A DNA stretch of 7,025 nt from Candidatus Sericytochromatia bacterium (GCA_014377055.1 JACMQJ010000022.1:1-7025), one strand, 5' to 3'; positions 1 through 7,025 are shown, numbered from the stretch's first letter. The notes: a model not told the origin generated them from the letters alone. Numbers and translations are program-made.

Positions 1-87
1 TGCTTCTACTTCTTGACCATCAATATAATTATAGCCGTAGACTGTCTTACCATAATCTTTTGCTTGATCATTATCTGTTAATTTCAT
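1..87 (-). CDS. N-terminal fragment of an unidentified protein, possibly an aldehyde dehydrogenase
   Basis: Only the first 29 codons are inside the window; the gene continues beyond the left edge. The start is well supported: the ATG (complement of 85-87) is preceded directly by an in-frame TAA, and a strong Shine-Dalgarno AGGGG (complement of 97-101) lies 9 bases upstream. The peptide begins MKLTDNDQ and contains the string YGYNYIDGQEVEA. A short lead followed by a 'Y-I-D/N-G-x-x-V' strand resembles the N-terminus of NAD(P)-dependent aldehyde dehydrogenases, where this strand opens the fold. That is a weak inference from about a dozen residues, with no catalytic motif in view, so the product is tentative. 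It has the same orientation as the GGDEF-EAL gene upstream, but the 174-base gap with its own candidate promoter argues for separate transcription. Confidence 0.6.
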   Translation of the reverse strand, partial: MKLTDNDQAKDYGKTVYGYNYIDGQEVEA

Positions 88-149
88 TTAGAAAAACCCC
101 TGTGTTTTTATAATATCTCATAATTCTTTTAAATTTTTGAGCATATCAT

Positions 150-155
150 ATTATA
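150..155 (-). promoter_or_regulatory. Candidate -10 box for the left-edge gene
   Basis: The complement reads TATAAT, a perfect sigma-70 -10 hexamer, about 63 bases before the ATG at 87. No good TTGACA-like -35 lies 16-18 bases further upstream, so this rests on the -10 alone in AT-rich DNA. The rest of the gap (88-261) shows only weak inverted repeats, such as TATGT/ACATA at 189-201 and ACTAAT/ATTAGT near the end of the GGDEF-EAL gene. I see no convincing terminator for that gene. Confidence 0.35.
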
Positions 156-261
156 CTAAAAAATTTGTAGATTGGATTTTATAGCCTGTATGTCTAACAT
201 ATTTATAAAGATTTAGCTACGAATGACACTAATTAGAACCAATAAAAAATTAGTTATATTT

Positions 262-3200
262 TTACCAGACTGGATTAGAACCCATTAATTTTTCAATATC
301 TTTTACAGGTACAGGTCTTGAAATAAAGTATCCCTGACCATATTCACAATCCAATGATTTTAGTTTTTTTAATTGTTCAAAAGTTTCAATACCTTCTGCT
401 ATTGCTTCCATATTAAGGTTTTTGGCAAGTGAAACAATGGTTCTAACTATTTCAACATTTTCATCATTAGCTCCTATTCTGCTAACAAATGACCGATCTA
501 TTTTTAAACTATTAACAGGAAATCTGTGTAAGTAGCTTAAAGATGAGTATCCAGTACCAAAATCATCTATTTGTAATTGAATATTAAGCTCTCTTATTTG
601 TTCAAGCATACTTCTAGCTTTATCGGCATTTTCCATTATCGTACTTTCGGTTATTTCTAGCTTAATATTTACTGGGTCTACTTTTGTATCAATAATAGTT
701 TGGCTAATATTATCTAATAATTTACTACTAGAAAATTGCTTTCCTGAAATATTAATGCTCATTGTCAGTACATTATTATCAAATTTAGTTTGCCATATTT
801 TTATTTGTTGACATGCTTCTTGTAATACCCATACACCAATAGGAATAATCATACCTGTTTCTTCGGCAATAGGAATAAATATATCAGAGCCTATAATACC
901 TTTTTTTGGATGAATCCAGCGTATTAATGCTTCAAAACCTGTTATTTTACCTGTTTTTAGTGAGATTATAGGTTGATAATACAAGACAAATTCTTTTCTT
1001 TCGATAGCATAACGTAGATCTGTTTCAATTTGTAATAACTCTAAAGCTTGTGTGTGCATATCTGAATCAAATAACTCATACCTTGATCTACCAATATTTT
1101 TAGCTCTACGCATAGCTATTTCAGCATCTCTTATTATTTCTTCTGAGCCTTCATAATTTGTCGAGCTAGTTGATATACCTATACTTAAACTAACAAAAAT
1201 CTCATGTTCATTTAGTAAAAATGGTACTATCATCTCTTTTTGTATTCTTTTTGCTACATTTAGTGCATCGTTCGAACTTTCAATTTCTTCAATCAAAATT
1301 GCAAACTCATCACTGCCAAATCTAGCAATTGTATCTTCTGGTCTTAAACATAGTTGCAATTTTATCGCAGCTTCAACAAGTAAAATATTACCTATATTAT
1401 GCCCCAAACTTTCATTAATAACTTTAAAACGGTCAATATCAACAAATAATACAGCAAAATTATAATCTTTTTTACTTTTTGATTTAAAAATAGATTTTTC
1501 TAATTTTTCTAAAAACATGGAACGATTAGGAAGACCAGTAAGAAAGTCATGTGAAGCATTATGTAATAAATTTTCGAGCAATTTTTCATTAACTTTATGT
1601 TGATTAATATCTATTTGAGATCCAAAAACTCTATAGATAGTACCTTTTGAGTCTTTTACAGCATTACCTTTAGCTAAAAACCAAACATATTTACCATTTT
1701 TATGTAAAATTCGATATTCTTGTTCAAATCCTCCAAATAAGTTATTAACATAAGAATCTAATTTTTCTTTTAGATTAATTAGATCGTCATGATGAACTCT
1801 ATTAAACCATTGATCGAGGCTATTAATAATTTCATGATCTTCATAACCAAGCATATACTTCCATCTTGGTGAAAAATACATTTCATTGGTAATAATATTC
1901 CAATCCCAAAATCCATCATTAATACTTTTAAAAGTTAAACTGTATCTCTCTTCACTATCCTTGAGAGCTTTTTCAGTACTGCGTAGTTTAGAAATATCAA
2001 CTATTACAGCTCTAACACCAGATATAATATGCTCTTTATTAAATACAGGGCTATAGTAAATTAAAACAGGAAATAAGGTTAAATCTTTTTTTAAAGCACT
2101 ATATTCACTAAAATCTATATTTTCACCATTCAATACTTTTTTGACATTTTCATCTGCTTTTTCTTTTTCTTCAATAGCCAAAATATCATACATAGACATA
2201 CTATCAAGCATTTCTAATGCCTTGTAACCAAAAGAGTTGTATACATAGTTATTCACAAAAGTAAATTTATAGTTTTTATCCATTTCAAAAATAGTATGAG
2301 GTAACGAATTAGTTAATTGTCTAAATTTTTCTTCACTTTCTTTAATTACTTCCTCACTCTTTTTTCTGATCAACTCCATAGCCACACGTTGTGACATAAA
2401 TTTTAATATTGATTGATGGACAGAGTTTTCTTTAATTGGTTTGTTGTGCATTACCCCAAGATGTCCAATAATATTTTTTTCTGCATCAAACATAGGTATA
2501 CCGATATAACTTTCAATATTATTGTTTTTTAATAATGGATCTTTAGGAAATAAATATTGAAGCCTATTAGGATAAAAAACTAGATTACCGTTTAATATCG
2601 CCTCACTAGGAGTATTTTGCATAAAAAAGTCAATATTTTCACCATGAGCATCTACTTCCCAAGAAGATATAACTCTACATATTTTTTTATCAATGTCTTT
2701 TAATTCACAAATAAAAGCAAATGAAACATCCAATGTCTTTGCTAATTGTTGCACCAAAGACTTAAAAAAGTCGTCACCAATAGAAGATAATGTACTGTCC
2801 ACAATTAATCTCAATATCTCTTTAGATTGTTTTTTTTCGGTTATATCTCTAAAAATAAAAACAATACCAATGATTTTATCGTCAGCATTTTTTATTGGTG
2901 ATATTTTATTATTAATAAATACCTGTTTAATCCTGTCATTGGACAAAATAAGACCATTTTCATAATTAATAGTTTTACCATTGTCTAAAATTGTCTTTAG
3001 AATCTCATCTATGGATAATTCAGTATTTTGCTCATAGACATTAAAAACTTGCGAAATATTTTTTTCTTTTAATTCTGATGATTTAAATCCTATAATCTTT
3101 TGGGCAACAGGATTAGAATATGTTATCAGTCCATTAATATCAGTGGTAATAACTCCATCACTAATATTTTCTAAAGTTTTTTGTAGCCACATTCTACTTT

Positions 3201-3591
3201 GTTTTATTTCTTTTTCGGCTTGGTGTTTGTATAGAGCAATTTCTATATTTGTATGTAACTCTCTTTGGCTAAAAGGTTTGAGCATATAAGCGTAAGGCTC
3301 AGTTATTTTTGCTTTTTCTATAAGTTTTTTATCAAAATATGCAGTTATAAAAATTATGGGTATATTTAATTTTTCTCTGATAATTTCAGCAGCTTTAATA
3401 CCATCCATATCACCTTTTAGCATAATATCCATTAATACTAAATCAGGCTTAGATTCAATTGCTTTATCAATAGCTTTTTGACCACTCGAAACATTACCAA
3501 TACAGTTATAGCCAAGATTATTTAGATTAAACTCAATATCTTTTGCTACTATATTTTCATCCTCGACAATCAGGATATTTATTTTATCCAT
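262..3591 (-). CDS. Response-regulator REC-PAS-GAF-PAS-PAS-GGDEF-EAL protein; probable c-di-GMP phosphodiesterase
   Basis: This 1109-residue protein has no visible signal peptide or membrane segment, so it should be cytoplasmic. Domains in order: REC (about 4-120) with acidic pocket E10/D11, phosphoacceptor D55, T83 and K105; PAS (about 135-253); GAF (about 258-410); PAS (about 417-540); PAS_3-type (about 545-668, with DWN and W-F motifs); GGDEF (about 678-842); EAL (about 852-1098). Helical, probably coiled-coil linkers join the sensors (for example 406-426 and 536-550). The EAL domain looks fully competent: EALIRW at 887-892, N947, E979, DDFGTGYSS from 1009, K1030, EGIET at 1066-1070 and Q1086. 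The GGDEF domain keeps D718, N726 and the I-site RPED (750-753), but its signature is GSDEF (759-763), and Asn735 replaces the Asp of the GHxxGD motif. Hydrolysis of c-di-GMP to pGpG is therefore more likely than synthesis (inference). The start has an AAGGA Shine-Dalgarno (complement of 3598-3602), 6 bases upstream. No partner histidine kinase is in the window. Confidence 0.95.
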   Translation of the reverse strand: MDKINILIVEDENIVAKDIEFNLNNLGYNCIGNVSSGQKAIDKAIESKPDLVLMDIMLKGDMDGIKAAEIIREKLNIPIIFITAYFDKKLIEKAKITEPYAYMLKPFSQRELHTNIEIALYKHQAEKEIKQSRMWLQKTLENISDGVITTDINGLITYSNPVAQKIIGFKSSELKEKNISQVFNVYEQNTELSIDEILKTILDNGKTINYENGLILSNDRIKQVFINNKISPIKNADDKIIGIVFIFRDITEKKQSKEILRLIVDSTLSSIGDDFFKSLVQQLAKTLDVSFAFICELKDIDKKICRVISSWEVDAHGENIDFFMQNTPSEAILNGNLVFYPNRLQYLFPKDPLLKNNNIESYIGIPMFDAEKNIIGHLGVMHNKPIKENSVHQSILKFMSQRVAMELIRKKSEEVIKESEEKFRQLTNSLPHTIFEMDKNYKFTFVNNYVYNSFGYKALEMLDSMSMYDILAIEEKEKADENVKKVLNGENIDFSEYSALKKDLTLFPVLIYYSPVFNKEHIISGVRAVIVDISKLRSTEKALKDSEERYSLTFKSINDGFWDWNIITNEMYFSPRWKYMLGYEDHEIINSLDQWFNRVHHDDLINLKEKLDSYVNNLFGGFEQEYRILHKNGKYVWFLAKGNAVKDSKGTIYRVFGSQIDINQHKVNEKLLENLLHNASHDFLTGLPNRSMFLEKLEKSIFKSKSKKDYNFAVLFVDIDRFKVINESLGHNIGNILLVEAAIKLQLCLRPEDTIARFGSDEFAILIEEIESSNDALNVAKRIQKEMIVPFLLNEHEIFVSLSIGISTSSTNYEGSEEIIRDAEIAMRRAKNIGRSRYELFDSDMHTQALELLQIETDLRYAIERKEFVLYYQPIISLKTGKITGFEALIRWIHPKKGIIGSDIFIPIAEETGMIIPIGVWVLQEACQQIKIWQTKFDNNVLTMSINISGKQFSSSKLLDNISQTIIDTKVDPVNIKLEITESTIMENADKARSMLEQIRELNIQLQIDDFGTGYSSLSYLHRFPVNSLKIDRSFVSRIGANDENVEIVRTIVSLAKNLNMEAIAEGIETFEQLKKLKSLDCEYGQGYFISRPVPVKDIEKLMGSNPVW

Positions 3592-3672
3592 GAATTATCC
3601 TTTTAAAAAAAGCATGAAAATAAAAGTTTTTATTAAACAAATCCGAACTTAAAAAGTATTGCATCAAAACCA

Positions 3673-3678
3673 ATTATA
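3673..3678 (-). promoter_or_regulatory. Weak candidate -10 box for the GGDEF-EAL gene
   Basis: The complement reads TATAAT, about 82 bases before the ATG at 3591, immediately after the T-run of the putative terminator. No recognisable -35 hexamer is correctly spaced; the region upstream is the terminator stem itself. If used, it would give a 5' leader of roughly 75 bases containing one outer arm of the inverted repeat. Chance TATAAT matches are common in DNA this AT-rich. Confidence 0.25.
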
Positions 3679-3728
3679 AAAAATGATATCCTATCACTAA
3701 GAGTTTAACCTCTCGATAGACTAATATC
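3678..3728 (-). terminator. Probable intrinsic terminator of the Nudix gene
   Basis: Read on the minus strand, the stem is GATAT, CTATC, AGAG, loop GTTAAA, CTCT, GATAG, ATATC, with short internal loops (TAGT opposite G on each side). It is followed after one A by six T residues (complement of 3678-3683). It lies about 47 bases past the Nudix stop codon at 3775-3777, and an A-run upstream (complement of 3745-3750) could lengthen the stem by pairing with the T-run. The stem is AT-rich and interrupted, so termination strength is uncertain. If it works, the GGDEF-EAL gene has its own transcript. Confidence 0.45.
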
Positions 3729-3774
3729 TATGATTTCTTAATCATTTTTTGCAATACAAAATCATTTTCACACA

Positions 3775-4353
3775 TTAAACATGTTTAACTAGATTTAAAA
3801 AGTCAAAAAGTATTTTACCTGTAACGCCCCAAATAGTATATTTTTGATAATAATAGTAGTATATCTCATGTATTTTTCTATCATATTGCTGTTGCTTTTT
3901 TTCAAAATTATTGATATTAATTAGATGCTCCACGGGCACTTCGATAAGCTCATCTATTTCATCTGTACTTATTATAAATTGATAAGGATAAGGTATTATG
4001 CCAACATAAGGAGTCACCAAAAAGTTGGTATTGGTAACCATATTATTAATCTTCCCAATGACTTGTACATCATGATGACTTATACCAATTTCTTCGTTAG
4101 TTTCTCTTAGAGCTGTCATCTCCAAATCAATATCTTGAGCTTCAAATTTTCCTCCTGGAAAAGATATTTGACCTTTATGATGACTAACTTTATTACTTCT
4201 TTGGGTAAAAAGTAGATGTGATTTATCATTCTTTTCAAAAATAGGAATTAAAATAGCTGCTGGTGTAAGACCTTCTTTTTTTATTAGCAAATTATCATCT
4301 ATATTTTTGAGATCGATAATTTTTTTTCTTATATTTTCTATATCTAATTTCAT
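3775..4353 (-). CDS. nudL: CoA pyrophosphatase-like Nudix hydrolase (NudL/YeaB family)
   Basis: This 192-residue protein is a typical length for the family, whose members cleave CoA and CoA derivatives to phosphopantetheine products and 3',5'-ADP in the cytoplasm. The family's CoA signature is clear: LLFTQRS (47-53), then SHHKGQISFPGG (57-68). It runs into a Nudix box ending RETNEEIGI (83-91), with metal ligands expected at E84, E87 and E88. As in E. coli NudL, an Asp (D74) with an eight-residue spacing to RE replaces the Glu and seven-residue spacing of the general Nudix consensus. The C-terminal IWGVTGKIL (174-182) also matches the family. A run of five tyrosines (165-169) just before it is unusual. 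The ATG is preceded directly by an in-frame TAA, so no upstream extension is possible; no clear Shine-Dalgarno is present. It is divergent from ppc and a terminator-like structure follows. Substrate is inferred from family only. Confidence 0.9.
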   Translation of the reverse strand: MKLDIENIRKKIIDLKNIDDNLLIKKEGLTPAAILIPIFEKNDKSHLLFTQRSNKVSHHKGQISFPGGKFEAQDIDLEMTALRETNEEIGISHHDVQVIGKINNMVTNTNFLVTPYVGIIPYPYQFIISTDEIDELIEVPVEHLININNFEKKQQQYDRKIHEIYYYYYQKYTIWGVTGKILFDFLNLVKHV

Positions 4354-4380
4354 TTACTAATTTAATTTTATATACGCATA

Positions 4381-4386
4381 ATGATA
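4381..4386 (-). promoter_or_regulatory. Candidate -10 box for the Nudix gene, overlapping the ppc -10
   Basis: The complement reads TATCAT, five of six matches to TATAAT, about 27 bases before the ATG at 4353. A second option is TATAAA (complement of 4367-4372), which would leave a leader of only a few bases. Neither has a good -35 hexamer. The first option overlaps the ppc -10 on the other strand, so the two promoters could compete. Confidence 0.25.
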
Positions 4387-4390
4387 TAAT
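4385..4390 (+). promoter_or_regulatory. Candidate -10 box for ppc
   Basis: A perfect TATAAT sits 34 bases before the ppc ATG in a 71-base divergent gap, which leaves little choice of promoter position. The best -35 is a poor TTTAAT (4361-4366) with an 18-base spacer. Transcription would start near 4397 and give a leader of about 28 bases. Confidence 0.45.
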
Positions 4391-4424
4391 TTAACACATT
4401 AATTTGTACTTTATTTTGATAAAA

Positions 4425-7025
4425 ATGAATAACTTAAACACACAAAAACTTAGAGAAGATGTAAAATTTCTTGGAAATATTTTAGGTCAAACAATCAAGG
4501 ATCAAGAAGGTGAATGGCTTTTTGAGCTTGAAGAAAAAGTAAGACTGACTTCTATTTCTATGAATGAAAAAAATTATGACGATTTATATCAACAACTAAA
4601 TATTCTCTTTAAAGATAAGGATATTCATCAACTTGAATTATTAGTTAGATCTTTTAATACATATTTTTTTCTGGTAAATCTTGCCGAAAATCTACAAAGA
4701 GCAAGAAGAATAAAAGAATATGAAATAGATCAAAAGACTGATAAAGAATCAATTAATGGGCTTTTTGAAAAGCTAAATATTAAAGATATTAATCATAATT
4801 TTCTTGATTTTTTGGATAGAGTCGAAATAATACCAACACTAACAGCTCACCCTACTGAAGCAAAACGTAGAACAGTTTTAGAAAAAAATAGAAGATTATT
4901 TTATTTGATGTTAAAAAGAGAACAAGAAAATTTAACACCTTTTGAAAAAGATTTTATTGAAAGAAAAATACAATCAGAAATAAATATACTTTGGCAAACT
5001 AATGACGTTAGACTGCAAAAGCTACAAGTTATGGATGAGGTTAACACGGGTCTATTTTACTTAGATTCTGTCTTTTATGACTCTATAGGTGATTTATATC
5101 AAAAGTTTATTTATACTTTTAAAAATATTTTACCAGAAAATTATGATTTACCAGCTTTTATTAAACTTGGGTCATGGATAGGTGGAGATAGAGATGGACA
5201 TCCTTTTGTGACTCCTGATGTTACCAAGCAAACAATTATTTTACACAAAAAGCATATTTTAGATCTCTATCGTAATGAGATAGAAAATCTTATTTCAATA
5301 CTAAGTATCAGTGAATTAAGAATCAATAATAAAGACAAATTGAAGGATAGTATAAACCTTGATATTTCAAACTATGAACAAATTTTTGGCTTGGATTCAG
5401 GCAAAATATTTATTAAAAGTCCAACCGAAATTTTTAGAGTTAAATTATCTATTATTTCAGAAAAATTAAAGCAAACATTTGAGCAAGTTGGTCATGAGTA
5501 TAAATCAGGTTTTAATTATTCAAACTCTAGCCAACTCTACGATGATATTAGTATTATCAAACAAACATTATTAGATAATAATGATAAGGCTCTGGTTTTA
5601 ACATATATAGCTCCTTTGATGTTTAAAATTAAAACCTTTGGCTTCTATTTTGCCAAGCTTGACATTAGGCAACATTCAGAAATTATTAACTCTACTGTTG
5701 AAGAATTACTTTCGTCAGTTGATATTAACCATGATTGGCAAAAAATATCTTTTGAAAATAAAAAAGATATTTTAACTAGAGAAATAAATAATAAAAGACC
5801 TATTTACTCAAATTATCATCAATATTCTGAATCGACAATTGATTTAATTGAAACAATAAAAACCATTAAATGGGGTTTAGAAAATATTGACCAAAATATC
5901 TTTGAAAATTTTATTATTTCTATGTGTTGTAACGAAGTTGATATATTATCTTTATTGCTTTTATTAAAAGAGTTTGGTATTTATACAATTGATTCAGAAA
6001 AAAGTAATCTTAAGGTTAATATTGTCCCTCTTTTTGAAACTGTTGCAGACTTACATAATATAGAGTCAGTTTTAGAGTCACTTTTTAATAATGAAACGTA
6101 CAAAAAAGCATTAAAATCGAGAAATAATTTTCAAGAAATAATGCTTGGATATTCAGATTCTTCAAAAGATGGTGGTATTCTTACATCTAATTGGGAATTA
6201 TATAAAGCTCAAAATGTTATAAAAAATACTTGTAATAAATACAAGATAGATTTTAGAATGTTTCATGGTCGTGGAGGCTCTATTGGTAGAGGTGGAGGCC
6301 CTTCTAATGAAGCAATTATGTCACAGCCTTTAGGAACTGTTAATGGTAAAATAAGAATTACAGAACAGGGTGAAATGATTTCTACAAAGTATCAGTTTAA
6401 AGAAATAGCTATCAGAACCTTTGAACAAGTTATTAATGCTGTTTTTGTTGCTAGTTATGAGCCTAAATCAATAATAGATTTACAAAAAGAAGAAATTTGG
6501 TTTAATGCTATGGAAAAACTAAATGATATTAGCTATCAAAAGTATCATGAATTTATTTCAAAACCAGATTTTATCAAAAACTTTCAAATATTTACACCTA
6601 TTGATTTAATATCAAAACTTGATATAGGCAGTAGACCAACAAAAAGAAAAAATACTCAATCCTTAAAGGATTTAAGGGCGATACCATGGGTTTTTAGCTG
6701 GATGCAAACAAGATTAGTTTTGCCTGGTTGGTTTGGAGTTGGTTTGGCATTGAGTAAATATTTGGAAGAAAATAGAGAGCAAAATTTAGAAATACTAAAA
6801 GATATGTATCAGTCATGGACATATTTCTCAACCTTCATTAAGAATGTAGAGAATGCTTTAGGTAAGTCAAATATAGGTATAGCAAAGATATATAAGACTC
6901 TATATAATGGTGAATCAGATAATAATTTTGTTGAACAGGTAACAAATGAATTTAATCTTACTAGAGAAATGGTTTTATTAATTACAGGAGAAAAAGAATT
7001 ACTTGACCATCAAAGCTTTTTGCAA
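4425..7025 (+). CDS. ppc: Phosphoenolpyruvate carboxylase, C-terminus beyond the window
   Basis: The enzyme converts PEP and bicarbonate to oxaloacetate and phosphate, refilling the TCA cycle from the cytoplasm. The open frame has 867 codons to the window edge. Compared with E. coli Ppc (883 residues) about 55 C-terminal residues are missing, so the full protein should be about 920. Catalytic motifs are intact: TAHPTEAKRRT with H142, GSWIGGDRDGHP (249-260), GYSDSSKDGG with K581, FHGRGGSIGRGGG (613-625) with H614, R616 and R622, EQGEMI, and RAIPWVFSWMQTRL from 751. R622 and K814 match E. coli R587 and K773, which bind the inhibitor aspartate, so feedback inhibition is plausible; the remaining two aspartate ligands lie past the edge. 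The start is supported by alignment of the first residues (LREDVKFLGNILGQTIKD) with the E. coli N-terminus. There is no Shine-Dalgarno: the bases before ATG are only A and T rich. It is divergent from the Nudix gene. Confidence 0.97.
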   Translation, partial: MNNLNTQKLREDVKFLGNILGQTIKDQEGEWLFELEEKVRLTSISMNEKNYDDLYQQLNILFKDKDIHQLELLVRSFNTYFFLVNLAENLQRARRIKEYEIDQKTDKESINGLFEKLNIKDINHNFLDFLDRVEIIPTLTAHPTEAKRRTVLEKNRRLFYLMLKREQENLTPFEKDFIERKIQSEINILWQTNDVRLQKLQVMDEVNTGLFYLDSVFYDSIGDLYQKFIYTFKNILPENYDLPAFIKLGSWIGGDRDGHPFVTPDVTKQTIILHKKHILDLYRNEIENLISILSISELRINNKDKLKDSINLDISNYEQIFGLDSGKIFIKSPTEIFRVKLSIISEKLKQTFEQVGHEYKSGFNYSNSSQLYDDISIIKQTLLDNNDKALVLTYIAPLMFKIKTFGFYFAKLDIRQHSEIINSTVEELLSSVDINHDWQKISFENKKDILTREINNKRPIYSNYHQYSESTIDLIETIKTIKWGLENIDQNIFENFIISMCCNEVDILSLLLLLKEFGIYTIDSEKSNLKVNIVPLFETVADLHNIESVLESLFNNETYKKALKSRNNFQEIMLGYSDSSKDGGILTSNWELYKAQNVIKNTCNKYKIDFRMFHGRGGSIGRGGGPSNEAIMSQPLGTVNGKIRITEQGEMISTKYQFKEIAIRTFEQVINAVFVASYEPKSIIDLQKEEIWFNAMEKLNDISYQKYHEFISKPDFIKNFQIFTPIDLISKLDIGSRPTKRKNTQSLKDLRAIPWVFSWMQTRLVLPGWFGVGLALSKYLEENREQNLEILKDMYQSWTYFSTFIKNVENALGKSNIGIAKIYKTLYNGESDNNFVEQVTNEFNLTREMVLLITGEKELLDHQSFLQ

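Larger units (their letters stand above)
3656..3757. repeat. Nested imperfect inverted repeat in the intergenic region
   Basis: The outer arms are GTATTGCA (3656-3663) and TGCAATAC (3750-3757). Inside them lie AAAAAATGAT (3678-3687) and ATCATTTTTT (3741-3750), a perfect 10-base match. At the centre are GATAT/ATATC (3685-3689 / 3724-3728), CTATC/GATAG (3691-3695 / 3715-3719) and AGAG/CTCT (3700-3703 / 3710-3713) around the loop TTTAAC. The arms are unevenly spaced: 14 extra bases on the left (3664-3677), and a small local hairpin ATGATT-TCTT-AATCAT on the right (3730-3745). The whole fills much of the 183-base gap between the Nudix and GGDEF-EAL genes. It could be a terminator with an extended stem, a structured leader, or a short non-coding mobile repeat; only one copy is in this window. 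Confidence 0.6.

Noticed and set aside
189..201. Short palindrome TATGT-CTA-ACATA as a possible operator
   Set aside because: A five-base arm is expected by chance in AT-rich DNA, and it is not placed convincingly against a promoter.
1302..1389. The possibility that the GGDEF-EAL gene is a pseudogene because of the altered GGDEF site
   Set aside because: The frame is intact for 1109 codons, the I-site and all EAL catalytic residues are kept, and the Shine-Dalgarno is good, so functional change is more likely than decay of the whole gene.
2693..2965. Plus-strand open frame of 90 codons inside the GGDEF-EAL gene
   Set aside because: It lies wholly antisense to the GAF and first PAS domain codons of a clearly conserved protein, has no family motif and is explained as a shadow of that gene.
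3730..3750. Plus-strand hairpin ATGATT-TCTT-AATCAT followed by a T-run, resembling an intrinsic terminator
   Set aside because: No plus-strand gene ends upstream of it, and the stem is only six AT-rich pairs. It is better treated as part of the nested inverted repeat.
3925..4110. Plus-strand open frame of 61 codons inside the Nudix gene
   Set aside because: It is antisense to the middle of the Nudix coding region, has no recognisable domain, and the opposite strand encodes conserved family residues here.
4425..7025. Truncated ppc pseudogene
   Set aside because: The frame is still open at the last base of the window, and the missing part matches what is expected beyond the edge; the truncation is only by the window.

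Overview
The window is strongly AT-rich (roughly 30% GC by eye) and reads as ordinary bacterial chromosome. It carries a large c-di-GMP signalling protein, a housekeeping Nudix hydrolase and an anaplerotic enzyme. The proteins look proteobacterial: a NudL-type CoA Nudix hydrolase and a PEP carboxylase that aligns well with the E. coli enzyme from its first residues. An AT-rich gammaproteobacterium or a member of the Campylobacterota would fit, and I cannot decide between them from this sequence. No transposase, integrase, tRNA, rRNA, CRISPR array or phage gene is visible.

Layout. At the left edge is the first 29 codons of a minus-strand gene, possibly an aldehyde dehydrogenase (1-87). A 174-base gap holds its likely promoter. 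Next is a minus-strand gene for a 1109-residue soluble protein, REC-PAS-GAF-PAS-PAS-GGDEF-EAL (262-3591). A 183-base gap follows, with a nested inverted repeat that probably contains the terminator of the gene upstream on the minus strand. That gene is a 192-residue CoA pyrophosphatase-like Nudix hydrolase (3775-4353, minus). A compact 71-base divergent promoter region separates it from the PEP carboxylase gene ppc (4425 onward, plus), which runs off the right edge about 55 residues short of its expected end.

Function. The three gene products are not an obvious pathway. The large protein is the most informative. Its EAL domain keeps every recognisable catalytic residue. Its GGDEF domain has two substitutions at functionally important positions (GSDEF at 759-763 and Asn at 735) while keeping the RxxD product-binding site. 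I infer a c-di-GMP phosphodiesterase driven by phosphorylation and by small-molecule or redox sensing, with a GGDEF domain that may bind nucleotide without making c-di-GMP. The Nudix protein would hydrolyse CoA derivatives, and Ppc makes oxaloacetate from PEP and bicarbonate. I do not see a new biological system here; the best leads are the altered GGDEF site and the nested inverted repeat.
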